DNA from: an uncultured Prevotellaceae bacterium
GTDB lineage: Bacteria > Bacteroidota > Bacteroidia > Bacteroidales > Bacteroidaceae
Reading direction: 5' to 3'
DNA length: 64,000 nucleotides
Assembly (NCBI GenBank): GCA_947168395.1
Contig: CAMVLT010000010.1
Location: forward strand, 1 to 64,000
A program made the position numbers and the translations under genes. Below, piece by piece: positions 1-8,918 of this stretch (position 1 is its first letter; every line of letters begins with the position of its first letter). Under the pieces are notes generated by a model, which searched no databases, had not been told where the DNA came from, and worked only from the letters and a program-made list of their open reading frames with translations.

Positions 1-97
1 CCTCCAAATGTTTGGGGAGAATTTACGCAGAAGGTTCTTTTGTGAACGGACTTCTCCGGACTCGCTTTTCTGTCTCGATGAAGAGCTTCGCAGCCCC

Positions 98-1045
98 TTA
101 TATCCTCTCCTCCACGATGTTGTACCTCGGGCGCAGCTTCACGTCGACGACGATCTTGGCGACGTACTCGCCGATGAGGCCCAGGGCCATCAGGATGCAG
201 CCGCCGATGAACCACACGGAGAGCATCAGCGACACCCATCCGCTGACGTTGCGGCCTGCGTACATGCACCACAGCACCCAGGCGGCCACGCCAAGAGCCA
301 CGAGAACAAACAGCAGCCCGAAGGCGGAAACCAGGCGAATGGGCTTCACGCTGACCGACGTGATGCCGCTGACAGCCAGCACCGCCATCTTTCCCAGGGT
401 GTACTTGGTCTCGCCGACCTCGCGCCGCCGCCGCTCGTAGCTGACCGTCGCCGACGGAAAGCCTAATTGCGTCACGATAGCCCGAAGGAAGATGGTACGT
501 TCGGCATACCGGCCAAGCTGCGCGATGGCGCGGCTGCCCATCAGACGATATTCAGAATGGTTGTAGATGGTATGGGCACCCAGCCAGTCCATCACCCGGT
601 AGAACCCCTGTGCTGTCCACCGCTTGAACAACGTGTCGCAGCTACGGTCACTCCGCACGCCATAGACTATCTCGTAGCCCTCGCGGTAGCGGCGCACCAT
701 CTCAGGTATCACGCCGATATCGTCCTGCAGGTCGGCATCAGCGGTCACCACGCAGTCGGCCCTGCCCACCGAGGCTTCCAGCCCGGCCAACATAGCATTC
801 TGCTGCCCGGCGTTGCGGCCGAGGTGCAGCCCGCCGTTTCGCGGGCTGAACTCATGCCGTCGGCAGATGACATCCCACGTCCCGTCCGTCGAACCGTCAT
901 CGACATAGACGATGCGGCTGTCGGGTGACACAAGCCCGTCGCCCGACATCGCCGTCAGCAGCTCTTCGAACCGCGGCATCGACAGCGGCAGCATCGCGGC
1001 TTCGTTATAGCAAGGCACGACAATCCATAGCAATGGTACTTCCAT
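98..1045 (-). CDS. Family 2 glycosyltransferase, GtrB/DPM1-like, membrane anchored
   Basis: This protein of about 315 residues probably transfers a sugar from a nucleotide donor to a polyprenyl phosphate at the inner membrane, the usual role of GtrB/dolichyl-phosphate mannose synthase-like enzymes. The N-terminus carries the GT-A fold opening (IVVPCYNEA), a nucleotide-binding VDDGSTDGT and the metal-binding ADADLQDD. Two hydrophobic segments near the C-terminus (around residues 230-255 and 265-290) match the family's two-helix anchor. I chose the ATG at 1045; a GTG at 1054 would overlap the upstream gene's stop by 4 bases (GTGA) and is possible. The upstream multi-pass membrane gene is nearly contiguous, so the two probably act together, one making a lipid-linked sugar and the other using it. 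The sugar is not readable from sequence. Confidence 0.85.
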   Translation of the reverse strand: MEVPLLWIVVPCYNEAAMLPLSMPRFEELLTAMSGDGLVSPDSRIVYVDDGSTDGTWDVICRRHEFSPRNGGLHLGRNAGQQNAMLAGLEASVGRADCVVTADADLQDDIGVIPEMVRRYREGYEIVYGVRSDRSCDTLFKRWTAQGFYRVMDWLGAHTIYNHSEYRLMGSRAIAQLGRYAERTIFLRAIVTQLGFPSATVSYERRRREVGETKYTLGKMAVLAVSGITSVSVKPIRLVSAFGLLFVLVALGVAAWVLWCMYAGRNVSGWVSLMLSVWFIGGCILMALGLIGEYVAKIVVDVKLRPRYNIVEERI

Positions 1046-1050
1046 ACATC

Positions 1051-2586
1051 TCACCTCTTACCTCTCGCCTCATAAATAATAGTCGTCCGCCAGTGTCCCT
1101 TATAGTCAACGTAGGTCAGCGAGTCGACGGCCTCATAGCCGAACGTCCTGATGTATTCGGTGGTAAGCCCAATCTGACGGCAATTCTCACTGCTGTAGGC
1201 AATGACATAGTCGGCACGCCCTGACTCCAGTAGCTCCTGGTGGCCTCTCGCCATCTCACGCGTCATGCCCACTTGTTTGCTCCAGTACTTGCCGGCTGGC
1301 AGCGCCTCTGACTGTATGCCAAAGCCGAACTCACCGGCCACCAGGTTCATGATGCGGGGCTTCTCTCCTTGGATGCAGCGCGACAGGTGCTCAAAGCTGT
1401 CGCGGCCCTGATTGGCCACCCACTTCGTCGTAGGCCGCTTGTAGCTGTGTGAACGCACGTTCTCACTCACGCCCCATGCTAAGACGACAGCTGCCGCCAT
1501 CGCCAGGTTCCACGTCCGGACGGGCTTTCTCAGTAGGCTTATCATATAGATAAGCAGATACAGCAGGAAGATGTAGCAGGCCGCATAATAGTAGTTCATA
1601 TTGTGGCGGGTACACACCAGGAAGAAAAACAGGCTCACCGCAAGGGGCACAAAGCGGTAGTGGGGCAGCTGCCGGCTCAGCAGCCAGCCGCCTACCGAAG
1701 TCAGCAGCAACAGCGCAAGCGACTGCGGCGTACTCCACTGCTCCTCTATCTCTGTCAGCAGCGAACTCATGAATCCCTCCTCCGACGACACCGTCTGGAA
1801 AGTATTGACAAAATATTCATCAATGAATGCCGACCACGCCCCCACGACAACCAGCCACACGACGAACGGCGTCGCTACAACCGCCATACCGCACAATGCC
1901 CACTTCAATAGCCCGTACTCCTGCTTCTCCCATATCAGGTACCACAGCGCAATGACAATCATCGAGGCCTGCATCACAGCAATGCTCCATTTGATCATTA
2001 CCAGCGCCATGAAGCACCCGCCCAGCACCAGTCCCGTCCGGGCCACCGTGCCCACCGGTTCTCCACCAGTCCGCTGTGCAGCGGTGCTGCCGCTGCTATA
2101 CAGCAGTCGGAACAGGTAATATACCGACACGGCCACCGGCAGGTTGCACAAATCCTCGGCTCGCATCTCGTAGTGGAACCACGGCAGGAAATAGGCCAGC
2201 GGCATCAGCATTGTCACCAACAGCGACTTATTGTCATCCTGCAGGAGCAGCCGCGCCGTCCGGTAGTTATAATAAAAGGTACCCGCATACGCAAGGCAGC
2301 TCAGTATCCACACACCCACATAGTTGCGGGGACTCAGCAGGTAGCCGATGCCGTAGATGAGCCATAGCAGCGGCCCTTTCGAGTCGGTGAAGTCAACGTA
2401 GGGCGTCAGCCCGTTCATCACGGCCTTGCCGCACATGAAGAACCACGCCGAGTCGTTGTGGCCGTACACCCCGTGCAGCGGAGAGTCTATCGATACTAAC
2501 AGGAGTACTGCCGTAGTCCAGACCAGCATCAGAAACATGTTCACACATTGCTTTCCAAGGAAGGGACTCCTATTTTGTTCTGTCAT
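1051..2586 (-). CDS. Multi-pass membrane protein resembling lipid-linked-sugar glycosyltransferases
   Basis: A 511-residue integral membrane protein with about ten hydrophobic helices and a soluble C-terminal portion of about 120 residues. The first periplasmic loop reads GHNDSAWFFMCGKAVMNG followed by PYVDFTDSKGP, the position where GT39/GT-C type enzymes carry their acidic catalytic loop. I infer a GT-C fold transferase using a polyprenyl-phosphate sugar, but this rests on topology and gene context rather than a certain family signature. It sits 13 bases after the lipoprotein gene upstream and directly before the GT2 gene, so co-transcription is likely. The acceptor could be the neighbouring surface proteins or an envelope glycan; nothing in the sequence decides. 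Confidence 0.65.
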   Translation of the reverse strand: MTEQNRSPFLGKQCVNMFLMLVWTTAVLLLVSIDSPLHGVYGHNDSAWFFMCGKAVMNGLTPYVDFTDSKGPLLWLIYGIGYLLSPRNYVGVWILSCLAYAGTFYYNYRTARLLLQDDNKSLLVTMLMPLAYFLPWFHYEMRAEDLCNLPVAVSVYYLFRLLYSSGSTAAQRTGGEPVGTVARTGLVLGGCFMALVMIKWSIAVMQASMIVIALWYLIWEKQEYGLLKWALCGMAVVATPFVVWLVVVGAWSAFIDEYFVNTFQTVSSEEGFMSSLLTEIEEQWSTPQSLALLLLTSVGGWLLSRQLPHYRFVPLAVSLFFFLVCTRHNMNYYYAACYIFLLYLLIYMISLLRKPVRTWNLAMAAAVVLAWGVSENVRSHSYKRPTTKWVANQGRDSFEHLSRCIQGEKPRIMNLVAGEFGFGIQSEALPAGKYWSKQVGMTREMARGHQELLESGRADYVIAYSSENCRQIGLTTEYIRTFGYEAVDSLTYVDYKGHWRTTIIYEARGKR

Positions 2587-2599
2587 GATACTCTTTGTT

Positions 2600-3526
2600 T
2601 TACTGGGGTAGCGTAATCATGCTGCCCGGGCTGAAATCGGTGTCCTCGCCAAAGGATCCCAGGATGCTTCCCTCCCACTGGTAGGGATAATAGGTGTCGC
2701 CGGTGACTGCAACAACATACAGCATATTGTACTGGGCAGATACCACAGGTATGAACATGTTTGTATTCTCATCCGAGGGGTAGCTTGTACCCAAATTGAT
2801 GCGCAGCGAGTCGCCAGCAATAAAGATGGAGTTGCGCTCAAGCTGGGTGTCGTCCTCAAGCACAGCTTCGAAGGTGCCGTTAAGTACCTGTTCGTCCCCG
2901 CCATAGTGCTTAACGCCGCCTAAATCTACGAAACGGTGCGTACACAGTACGATAGCCCTCGTTCCTGAAGGTAATGCCGATACAGGAACCTTCAGAAGGG
3001 CCGTAAGCCCCTTGAATGTGGCAGTCAGGCAACCGCCGGTACCAAGGCTGACGATAGCCCAGTAGGGCACAGGCTTCCTGCAAGCTCCTTCGGGAGCGGC
3101 AACTTCGGCCAAGGTATAGACGGCTGGGATTCCCGTGACAATTTTCATCTTACCGTCGTCGGTCGATGAAGTACCGTAGTTATAGCGGTGGGCTGTGACA
3201 GCATAAAGCTGGCCTAACTCACCGTGGCCCATGTTGTCCTCAGCAAGAGTGAATTGGCCTGTTGGCGTGCCGGCACCACTACTGAGTACATACTTGTTCT
3301 GCCGGACGGACATCAGGCTTAGAACGCTGACAGTGTCGTCCTTGGTCCATACGCTGCCGGTTGTGTCGTCAAGGTGACATTCCATACGTGTGCTGTCTGT
3401 AACCATCGGCTGAGGCTCAGGTTCCGGCTGAGGCACTACTGGATCCATGTTGTCATCATTGCTGCTACATGCCGTCAGCATGCTGACAGTCAGGATGAGG
3501 AGCCATATTTTTGAGAATCTTATCAT
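2600..3526 (-). CDS. Fimbrillin-like surface lipoprotein, short paralogue
   Basis: A 308-residue lipoprotein with a clear lipobox (VSMLTAC, Cys at about residue 20), followed by a proline-rich linker. The rest is beta-rich and parallels the N-terminal domain of the upstream 1362-residue protein: both have a WTxxD segment, a TGQFT/TGTFT step, a PA.FWG or PVPYWA segment and an AL.KVPVSALPSGTRAIVL or YLRVDLADIPTGTKAIVL block. That architecture resembles Bacteroidales fimbrillin-like proteins, so an exported adhesin or structural subunit is the best guess. A TACATTTG box lies 18 bases upstream of the ATG, and a strong hairpin separates it from the larger gene, so it may be transcribed partly on its own. 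Confidence 0.7.
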   Translation of the reverse strand: MIRFSKIWLLILTVSMLTACSSNDDNMDPVVPQPEPEPQPMVTDSTRMECHLDDTTGSVWTKDDTVSVLSLMSVRQNKYVLSSGAGTPTGQFTLAEDNMGHGELGQLYAVTAHRYNYGTSSTDDGKMKIVTGIPAVYTLAEVAAPEGACRKPVPYWAIVSLGTGGCLTATFKGLTALLKVPVSALPSGTRAIVLCTHRFVDLGGVKHYGGDEQVLNGTFEAVLEDDTQLERNSIFIAGDSLRINLGTSYPSDENTNMFIPVVSAQYNMLYVVAVTGDTYYPYQWEGSILGSFGEDTDFSPGSMITLPQ

Positions 3527-3543
3527 AGTTGATAGAAATTATT

Positions 3544-3551
3544 CAAATGTA
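3544..3551 (-). promoter_or_regulatory. Putative -7 element TACATTTG
   Basis: Matches the Bacteroidetes -7 consensus TAnnTTTG and lies 18 bases before the ATG of the short fimbrillin-like gene. No TTTG is found 20 bases further upstream, so this is a half-match only. Confidence 0.35.
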
Positions 3552-3552
3552 A

Positions 3553-3585
3553 GAGGGTGCGCACCCTCATAAGTTGCGCACCCTC
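3553..3585 (-). terminator. Hairpin between the two fimbrillin-like genes
   Basis: An 11-base arm (3553-3563) pairs perfectly with 3575-3585 around an 11-base loop. Part of the first arm also forms a competing 16-base perfect palindrome (3553-3568). No long T-run follows on the minus strand, so it may be an attenuating or RNA-processing hairpin rather than a full terminator. Confidence 0.5.
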
Positions 3586-3608
3586 CGGGAGTTTGTAATC
3601 AAAAAAGA

Positions 3609-6600
3609 TTAATACTTGCAGTACTTGTTGAAGCCATTGTACTGGTCGCCACGCTGAACCTTCACGCCGTCCTTGTAGTAGAGGCCGCTGTTGCTGGCCC
3701 AACCAACGTTCGAGTCGTTCGAGTCACCCCAGTAGTACATATTGGGAATGATTGTAGTGTGGTCACGGTCTCTATGGTTCGGGTAGAGAACAGCCTTCTT
3801 CATGGCATCGTCCAACTTGTTGGTAACGTGCAATTCGGGAGTCCAGTAGTCAATCTTAGCATCCTGATAGCCGAGGATGTTACCGAAGGTACCAAGCTTG
3901 TTCCAGTCTGTGCTGGTAGCGAACCAGCTCTCGTCCTTAGTATTCTCATACTTCACGATGTCAACGTCAACCTCTGCACCATACTTCTTGTCGCTTGAAT
4001 ACTGCCACTTCTGTGTGTAGACATACATTTCGGGGTTGTTCTTACCGACAATACCACCTACTGCGTAGGCACTTGCCAGGGTAGCTACATCAATGTCGAG
4101 TGTATATGCATACTGCTCGGGGGTGTAACTATCTCCTCTGTTGTTCTTGGAGCTGAGATTCACATCCTTATTACCGAAATAGCTCTTACCATTCAGCAGT
4201 ACGGCTGCAGCACCACCTGCGTAACCATTTTCAGACTTGATGGTTCCGACATTAACCTTGCCATCCAGTACAGTCAGCTTCTTGCCTTCAGTGAAGACAT
4301 TGCTGACACCGATAAGACCGGCAGCTACTTGATTATTGGCATAAATCTGACCAGATACATTCACCTCGTTACCATCAACGAAAGCATGGCCACCTGTGCC
4401 AAGGATACCAATCTGACCGGATGCAAAGCTGCTGCCATTAGCCATGATGTTCGTAATGGTAGCTTTGTTGTTCAGATTCCTTGCAGCCTCCTTAGAATAG
4501 AGAGCACCTACAGAACCACCAACGGTGCCACGCTCATATGACTCCAGCAAAGCAGTCTTCACCTCGTTGTCCTGGATACGGGTATATTTTTGTGAACTTG
4601 ACACAGCAGCAAGACCACCAATGAACGAACCGTTACCAGAAATCTCGTTGTCAACATCGACCTTCGAATTCATAATAATAATGTTATCTGCAGATTCAAT
4701 GTTACCAGCAACACCACCAGCGCAAGAAATAATCTGAGTGCCGGCAATCGGAGCTACTGCATCAAACTGATCCCAATCCTCGAAATCGAAGAACTGATAT
4801 TCACCGTTTGTAAACGCCTGCTCCGGCAGAATCGGGTGCGTGGTACCGTTCAGGATATCGTAAGCTACCTGATAATAGTCCTTAGACAGACCGTCAGCAG
4901 CAATCTTGTCGCGAACCTTCACATTTGCGTTTTTGATAGATGAAGCTCCTGAAGTACTCAGTCCGCCAATCACACCACCGGCACAAGAACCCTCGGTGTA
5001 AATCTGGTTCGTAGGATCGGTAGCGGTAGGATCGTCGAACTTGATGGTGGTATTGAGAATATCGGCTTTTCCTTCAACAACGGCATAGCCAATCAGACCG
5101 CCTACCAGGCTCTTCTTCGAAATCACGTAGCCGCTGGCAAGAGGCTGATAATCATTGTCACCAACACCAGTTACCTCATTGTCTTTGGCCAACAGCTCCT
5201 TAGTCTCGATAGCACCTGCCATACCGCCGACACCGAAACCGTTAACGTCAATCTTCACCTCACCAATGATGTTGTTCTTGAACTGTGCCTTATCGTTATT
5301 CACATAGCCAACAATAGAACCAATGTGGTCGATGGGGGCGTCAGTCTTCAGGTAAACGTCGTTCAGGTCGATGTTCTCAACAAGGCTCTCAGTATTGTTA
5401 ATCGAGCGGAACAGACCCAGGTTCTCCTCCAGGTTCATCTTGCGTGCCGGGCCGCAGCTGGTGCAGCAGTGGTGCGGGTCAACGAAGGTGGCGTCGTTGG
5501 TGTCAAGGGTCATGTTCTGCAGCGAAACGCCATTACCGTTGAACTTAAAGTTATCTACTGTAACCTCTGCACCAATCCAGGGATACTCAGAATCGCCAAG
5601 CCACATCTCTGTCACGAGCGTGGGTATCTCGTACTCGCCTTCAGTATAGGTGCTGGGGGCTCCTTCACCCACACTTGCCAACTGGGCAACGGTCCAGACT
5701 TCCTTCTGGTCGTATCCATTCTCGAGAGCATATTCACTCAGGGCTGCGCCAGTCCAGTACGACTGAATGTCAACATTGTTCAGGTTAGGATTCTGGGTGG
5801 TTGCATCTGGATGAACTTTAAGCGTCTTGAAAGCTGCACTACCCGTGGTAAGGATGAAGCGCTCCTGACGCGAAGTCGGCATCATGTAAATGTCTTCTAT
5901 CAGGGCATCGCTGATACGGATGGCAATGCCGTTAACGGTGGTGACAGTCAGCTTTTCAGTTTCGGCCTCCTCCTGGCCACCGCTGTAGAAATAGACATCA
6001 CCCACGGAACCCTCGGCAATCTCTACACTTCCCATACCGGTCTTCACGATGACGCTGGCATCCTTGTAGTTCTGCAGCACGCGGCTGTCGTTGAATGCTA
6101 CGTCGTGGCCGGACACAAACTTCGTGCTGGCTGCCAGCACCTTGATATTAGCCAGACCGTTTGCCTTGTCAATCGTACCGATTTCAACGTTGGATGTCGG
6201 AGTGTCAATATTGACATCTTCATCATATTCGCTTGGAAGGTTCACCTCAATGGTACGCTCTGCGGCGTCCGGATTGCGGTTGTAGAGCACTGGCTTCCAA
6301 AGGTACTGAGCATTAGGGCCATAAGGACTGAGGGGATCGTAGTCGGCATTGGGCAGATAGGATGCCTCCACAATCTGGAAACCGTCGCCATCGTCACCAT
6401 CAATCTTTTCAATGTTCAGGACTACGTTGTTCTTTACGAATTCATCCTCAATGTAGATTTTATCCTCTGCATCGTCGCCCGAAAGATTGAGTTCCTTAAC
6501 GTTGACAATAGCGGTGTGCATACCGTCGGCAGCTTCCCTGATAATCTCAGAGAGCTCACGGCAATTTACCTCATCAGGAACTTCTACATTCTTCTGCATC

Positions 6601-7697
6601 AGGTCGGTGATGCCGCTACGGTCGAAGTATTTGTCACTGTAGCAGGCAAGCTCCTTGCCAACCCAGCAGTAGCTGAATCTCGAGTCTTCAGTAACAGCCA
6701 GCACGCGAAGGTTCTTGTAGGTGTTGACCAGAATGGGCACCCAGAAAACCTGGTCGGTGTTCTGCTCGACTTCCACAGCCTGACCGCGCGGGTCAACCTC
6801 AAGGTAACGCTGAATCTCTGCAAGGTCGATACGCAGGGTATCAGAATACACCAGACGGTTCTGCTCGTCAACGTGCAGGAAGCAACCTTCCTCAAGCACG
6901 GTGTTCACTGTTCCGGAAAGAGCCTCGCTGGCACCACCGGTGGTAAAGGGAATTGCAGACCAGTCGGCAGGAGCATCGGGATTTCCTGACGAAATAGATT
7001 CTTCGGTAGGAGCCTTCCACACTTTGTCATCAGTTGGCAGCTTGGAAGCCAGCTGGTAGCCGTCTTCACCATGGGTGGTCAGCACGATAGCCTTCGTGCC
7101 GGTGGGAATGTCAGCCAGATCAACGCGCAGGTAGTGAACCAGTGCCTTGAAACCCACGGTCAGGTCGTACAGCTTGTTGCCATCGGCGTCAGTACCCTTT
7201 TCTTCCTCGGTAGCCTCACCCCAGAAAGGAGCAGGGAACTTGTAGATGCCTTCGCCCATCATCTCCTCGTTCACCGAGTAGCTGGACGGAATGGTCATCG
7301 TCAACAGGGCATTGCCTGATTCGTCAGCTGCAGAAACAGCATAAACCATCGAGGCGTCAGTCACGGCATACTTCTTACCAGTAAGAGTGGTAGCCGACGT
7401 AGCGGTGAACGTACCTGTTTGGGTGCCGGCACCATCTACCAGGTTGTAAGCGTGGTAGGTCAGGGCGTCAAGCGTAAACACGCGAGCCTTGTCACCCTCA
7501 GTCCACACAACTCTGTCCGACAGGTAACCAGTGGGCTCGAACATACCGGTACGGGTGGTCTTCTCCCCACCAATAGTACCGAACAGTTGGGCCTTGTCGG
7601 CACGGAACTGTGCGCCGACATTCAGGTCATCCTGCGAGCAGCTTGCCATCAATGCTGCCAAGGCAGCAAAAGCAAACACTTTTGAAAATTTTTTCAT
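3609..7697 (-). CDS. Large surface lipoprotein, fimbrillin-like N-terminus plus repeat-rich body
   Basis: A 1362-residue protein that begins with a lipoprotein signal (LAALMASC, Cys at about residue 20). Residues of about 30-380 resemble fimbrillin-like domains (VVWTEGDKARVF, then a TGTFT step, then a Tyr-rich beta region) and are paralogous to the 308-residue protein encoded downstream. From about residue 760 the sequence carries many GG-hydrophobic-G units (for example GGLIGYAVVEG, GGVIGGLSTSG, GGVAGNIESAD, GGIVGKNNP) spaced by beta-strand stretches, which suggests a parallel beta-helix of GLUG-like repeats. A Cys-rich HHCCTSCGPAR segment near residue 730 is unusual for an exported adhesin. 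A surface adhesin or matrix-binding role is inferred. A short acidic peptide gene ends 46 bases upstream. Confidence 0.7.
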   Translation of the reverse strand: MKKFSKVFAFAALAALMASCSQDDLNVGAQFRADKAQLFGTIGGEKTTRTGMFEPTGYLSDRVVWTEGDKARVFTLDALTYHAYNLVDGAGTQTGTFTATSATTLTGKKYAVTDASMVYAVSAADESGNALLTMTIPSSYSVNEEMMGEGIYKFPAPFWGEATEEEKGTDADGNKLYDLTVGFKALVHYLRVDLADIPTGTKAIVLTTHGEDGYQLASKLPTDDKVWKAPTEESISSGNPDAPADWSAIPFTTGGASEALSGTVNTVLEEGCFLHVDEQNRLVYSDTLRIDLAEIQRYLEVDPRGQAVEVEQNTDQVFWVPILVNTYKNLRVLAVTEDSRFSYCWVGKELACYSDKYFDRSGITDLMQKNVEVPDEVNCRELSEIIREAADGMHTAIVNVKELNLSGDDAEDKIYIEDEFVKNNVVLNIEKIDGDDGDGFQIVEASYLPNADYDPLSPYGPNAQYLWKPVLYNRNPDAAERTIEVNLPSEYDEDVNIDTPTSNVEIGTIDKANGLANIKVLAASTKFVSGHDVAFNDSRVLQNYKDASVIVKTGMGSVEIAEGSVGDVYFYSGGQEEAETEKLTVTTVNGIAIRISDALIEDIYMMPTSRQERFILTTGSAAFKTLKVHPDATTQNPNLNNVDIQSYWTGAALSEYALENGYDQKEVWTVAQLASVGEGAPSTYTEGEYEIPTLVTEMWLGDSEYPWIGAEVTVDNFKFNGNGVSLQNMTLDTNDATFVDPHHCCTSCGPARKMNLEENLGLFRSINNTESLVENIDLNDVYLKTDAPIDHIGSIVGYVNNDKAQFKNNIIGEVKIDVNGFGVGGMAGAIETKELLAKDNEVTGVGDNDYQPLASGYVISKKSLVGGLIGYAVVEGKADILNTTIKFDDPTATDPTNQIYTEGSCAGGVIGGLSTSGASSIKNANVKVRDKIAADGLSKDYYQVAYDILNGTTHPILPEQAFTNGEYQFFDFEDWDQFDAVAPIAGTQIISCAGGVAGNIESADNIIIMNSKVDVDNEISGNGSFIGGLAAVSSSQKYTRIQDNEVKTALLESYERGTVGGSVGALYSKEAARNLNNKATITNIMANGSSFASGQIGILGTGGHAFVDGNEVNVSGQIYANNQVAAGLIGVSNVFTEGKKLTVLDGKVNVGTIKSENGYAGGAAAVLLNGKSYFGNKDVNLSSKNNRGDSYTPEQYAYTLDIDVATLASAYAVGGIVGKNNPEMYVYTQKWQYSSDKKYGAEVDVDIVKYENTKDESWFATSTDWNKLGTFGNILGYQDAKIDYWTPELHVTNKLDDAMKKAVLYPNHRDRDHTTIIPNMYYWGDSNDSNVGWASNSGLYYKDGVKVQRGDQYNGFNKYCKY

Positions 7698-7743
7698 ACT
7701 CTTAAAAATTTGGGTTAATAAAAAAAGTTAACTTTAAATAGGG

Positions 7744-7890
7744 TTATTCCTCTTCAAACTCGATTCCCTCAATTTCGCGGGCTCCTCTGTGTCCAGGTTC
7801 AAAAGTTGTAACAAGGAGTTGATCCTCAACACCAAGTTCTACTACCTCTGCAACAGGGGTTTCATACCTTTTCAAGTCTTTCTTGTTCAT
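7744..7890 (-). CDS. 48-residue acidic-tailed peptide of a Bacteroidales small-protein type
   Basis: The gene reads ATG to TAA without interruption and encodes 48 residues: a basic start (MNKKDLKRYETP), a hydrophobic middle (VAEVVELGVEDQLLVTT) and a strongly acidic end (FEEE). The YETP-VAEV beginning and acidic tail recall short peptides found beside surface-protein genes in Prevotella; the 58-residue gene at 28573 has a similar plan. There is no signal peptide or full membrane helix. It lies 46 bases upstream of the large lipoprotein gene in the same direction, so it probably heads that transcript. The function is unknown; a leader or ribosomally made precursor peptide are possibilities I cannot separate. 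Confidence 0.6.
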   Translation of the reverse strand: MNKKDLKRYETPVAEVVELGVEDQLLVTTFEPGHRGAREIEGIEFEEE

Positions 7891-8119
7891 GATGTTTGTT
7901 AAATTTTTAAGTTGTTAATAAAGTGAATTGTCAATTCTTATCCATACGCGCGCCCACAATATAGCACGGGCTAATTGTCAGCGGGAAAGGCGGTTTTTGA
8001 TGAATTTTGAGGGCAAAAAAGCCTCGGAAATGGCGTTTTTTGGCCTTGCTGCCCCAAAAATGTCGCGTCACCCTGCCGATTTTTGCCCGGAAGTGTAGAA
8101 AAATCTCCTCATTTTGGCA

Positions 8120-8185
8120 CTTTTGTTACTCGTTTGTTACCCGTTTGTTACTCGTTTGTTACCCGTTTGTCGTTCATTTGTTCCC
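8120..8185. repeat. Six 11-bp tandem units
   Basis: Six consecutive 11-base units of the form cgtttgttacc/t, the first and the last two degenerate, in a stretch without a credible gene. The period is not a multiple of three. The block is too short and has no spacers, so it is not a CRISPR array. Confidence 0.7.
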
Positions 8186-8231
8186 TGTACTTTTCACTAT
8201 TTGTTCTGTCACCGTCACTACGCCCCCCTCC

Positions 8232-8640
8232 GAGTTTCAGTAGGGTAAACCGGGAGTTTAGGTAGGGTAAACCCTGGGTTTAAGTAGGGTAAACTCCGAG
8301 TGACAGCCGGGTGAGTCCATTGATGTGCTCTACATGAAAATGTTTGAAAAGTACATTCACCATCACTATTGAAATATTATTTGCTGATATACAGATAGTT
8401 AATAATTGATTTACTTTCACTATACTGTCACTTGCCGTCACTATTTAGTGAAGGCTATTAGGAGCATAAACCAATGACTTTTGGTGAAAAAGTCGGTGAC
8501 TTTTCAAGCAAAAGTCACCGACTTAATGACGTGAAGTGACGGATTAGTGAATGTAGAATTGATTTGCTTTCACTTATAAACATTTATTTTTCAAGTAGAT
8601 AAATAAGAAAGTGACAAAGTGAAAGCAGAAATTGAAAAAT
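8232..8640. repeat. Dispersed intergenic repeat, copy 1
   Basis: The block starts with three spaced copies of TAGGGTAAAC (8232-8303) and continues with TCAC/GTGA-rich sequence containing caccatcactatt, cactatactgtcac and agtgacaaagtga. The same motifs appear in the same order, inverted, at 36330-36660. A perfect hairpin is embedded at 8490-8524. No open reading frame in it looks coding. Together with the REP-like block it fills most of the 1-kb gap before topA. Confidence 0.6.
8490..8524. repeat. Perfect 15-bp inverted repeat with 5-base loop
   Basis: Arms aagtcggtgactttt and aaaagtcaccgactt are exact reverse complements around caagc. There is no T-run after either arm and no gene close enough to terminate. 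Confidence 0.75.
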
Positions 8641-8660
8641 ATATGTAGTATGCGTCCAAC

Positions 8661-8802
8661 GCCCTGCAAGGGCAAAAGCAACAATGTTACAGGTACCCAG
8701 GGTTAAGTGCTTTTGGCCTTTCAGGCCGTTTCGACCCACCTTCTTGCACCCAGGGCTATGCACTGGGCTGGAGGCTTTCTGGCCTTTCAGGCCGGTTTTT
8801 TC
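8661..8802 (+). repeat. REP-like hairpin block ending in a terminator-like stem
   Basis: Four short palindromes in 140 bases: GCCCT-gca-AGGGC (8661), GGCCT-ttc-AGGCC (8715), CCCAG-loop-CTGGG (8749) and again GGCCT-ttc-AGGCC (8781). The last is followed by a run of T on the plus strand and could end stray transcription just before the topA promoter. The layout resembles the REP-type intergenic repeats common in Bacteroidetes. Confidence 0.55.
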
Positions 8803-8855
8803 TTAAAAAAAGCAAAAAAACGCATATATAATAAGGTGTAAGCGAAAAGTTTGCT

Positions 8856-8863
8856 TACTTTTG
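8856..8863 (+). promoter_or_regulatory. Putative topA -7 element TACTTTTG
   Basis: TAnnTTTG match 55 bases before the topA ATG. The expected TTTG 20 bases upstream is absent (taag instead). Confidence 0.45.
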
Positions 8864-8918
8864 CACCCCACAATCGGAAAGATTGAATAATTCAAGAATT
8901 GAAATATAGAAGAAAGGT

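Noticed and set aside
1..97. Gene or terminator at the left edge
   Set aside because: Only a weak gttc/gaac stem and no convincing frame; nothing can be supported.
5325..6989. 554-codon plus-strand open frame
   Set aside because: Runs antisense through the large lipoprotein gene, which has a signal peptide and paralogue; composition has no recognisable domain.
8120..8185. Possible CRISPR array
   Set aside because: Units are contiguous, 11 bases long, without spacers and without cas genes.
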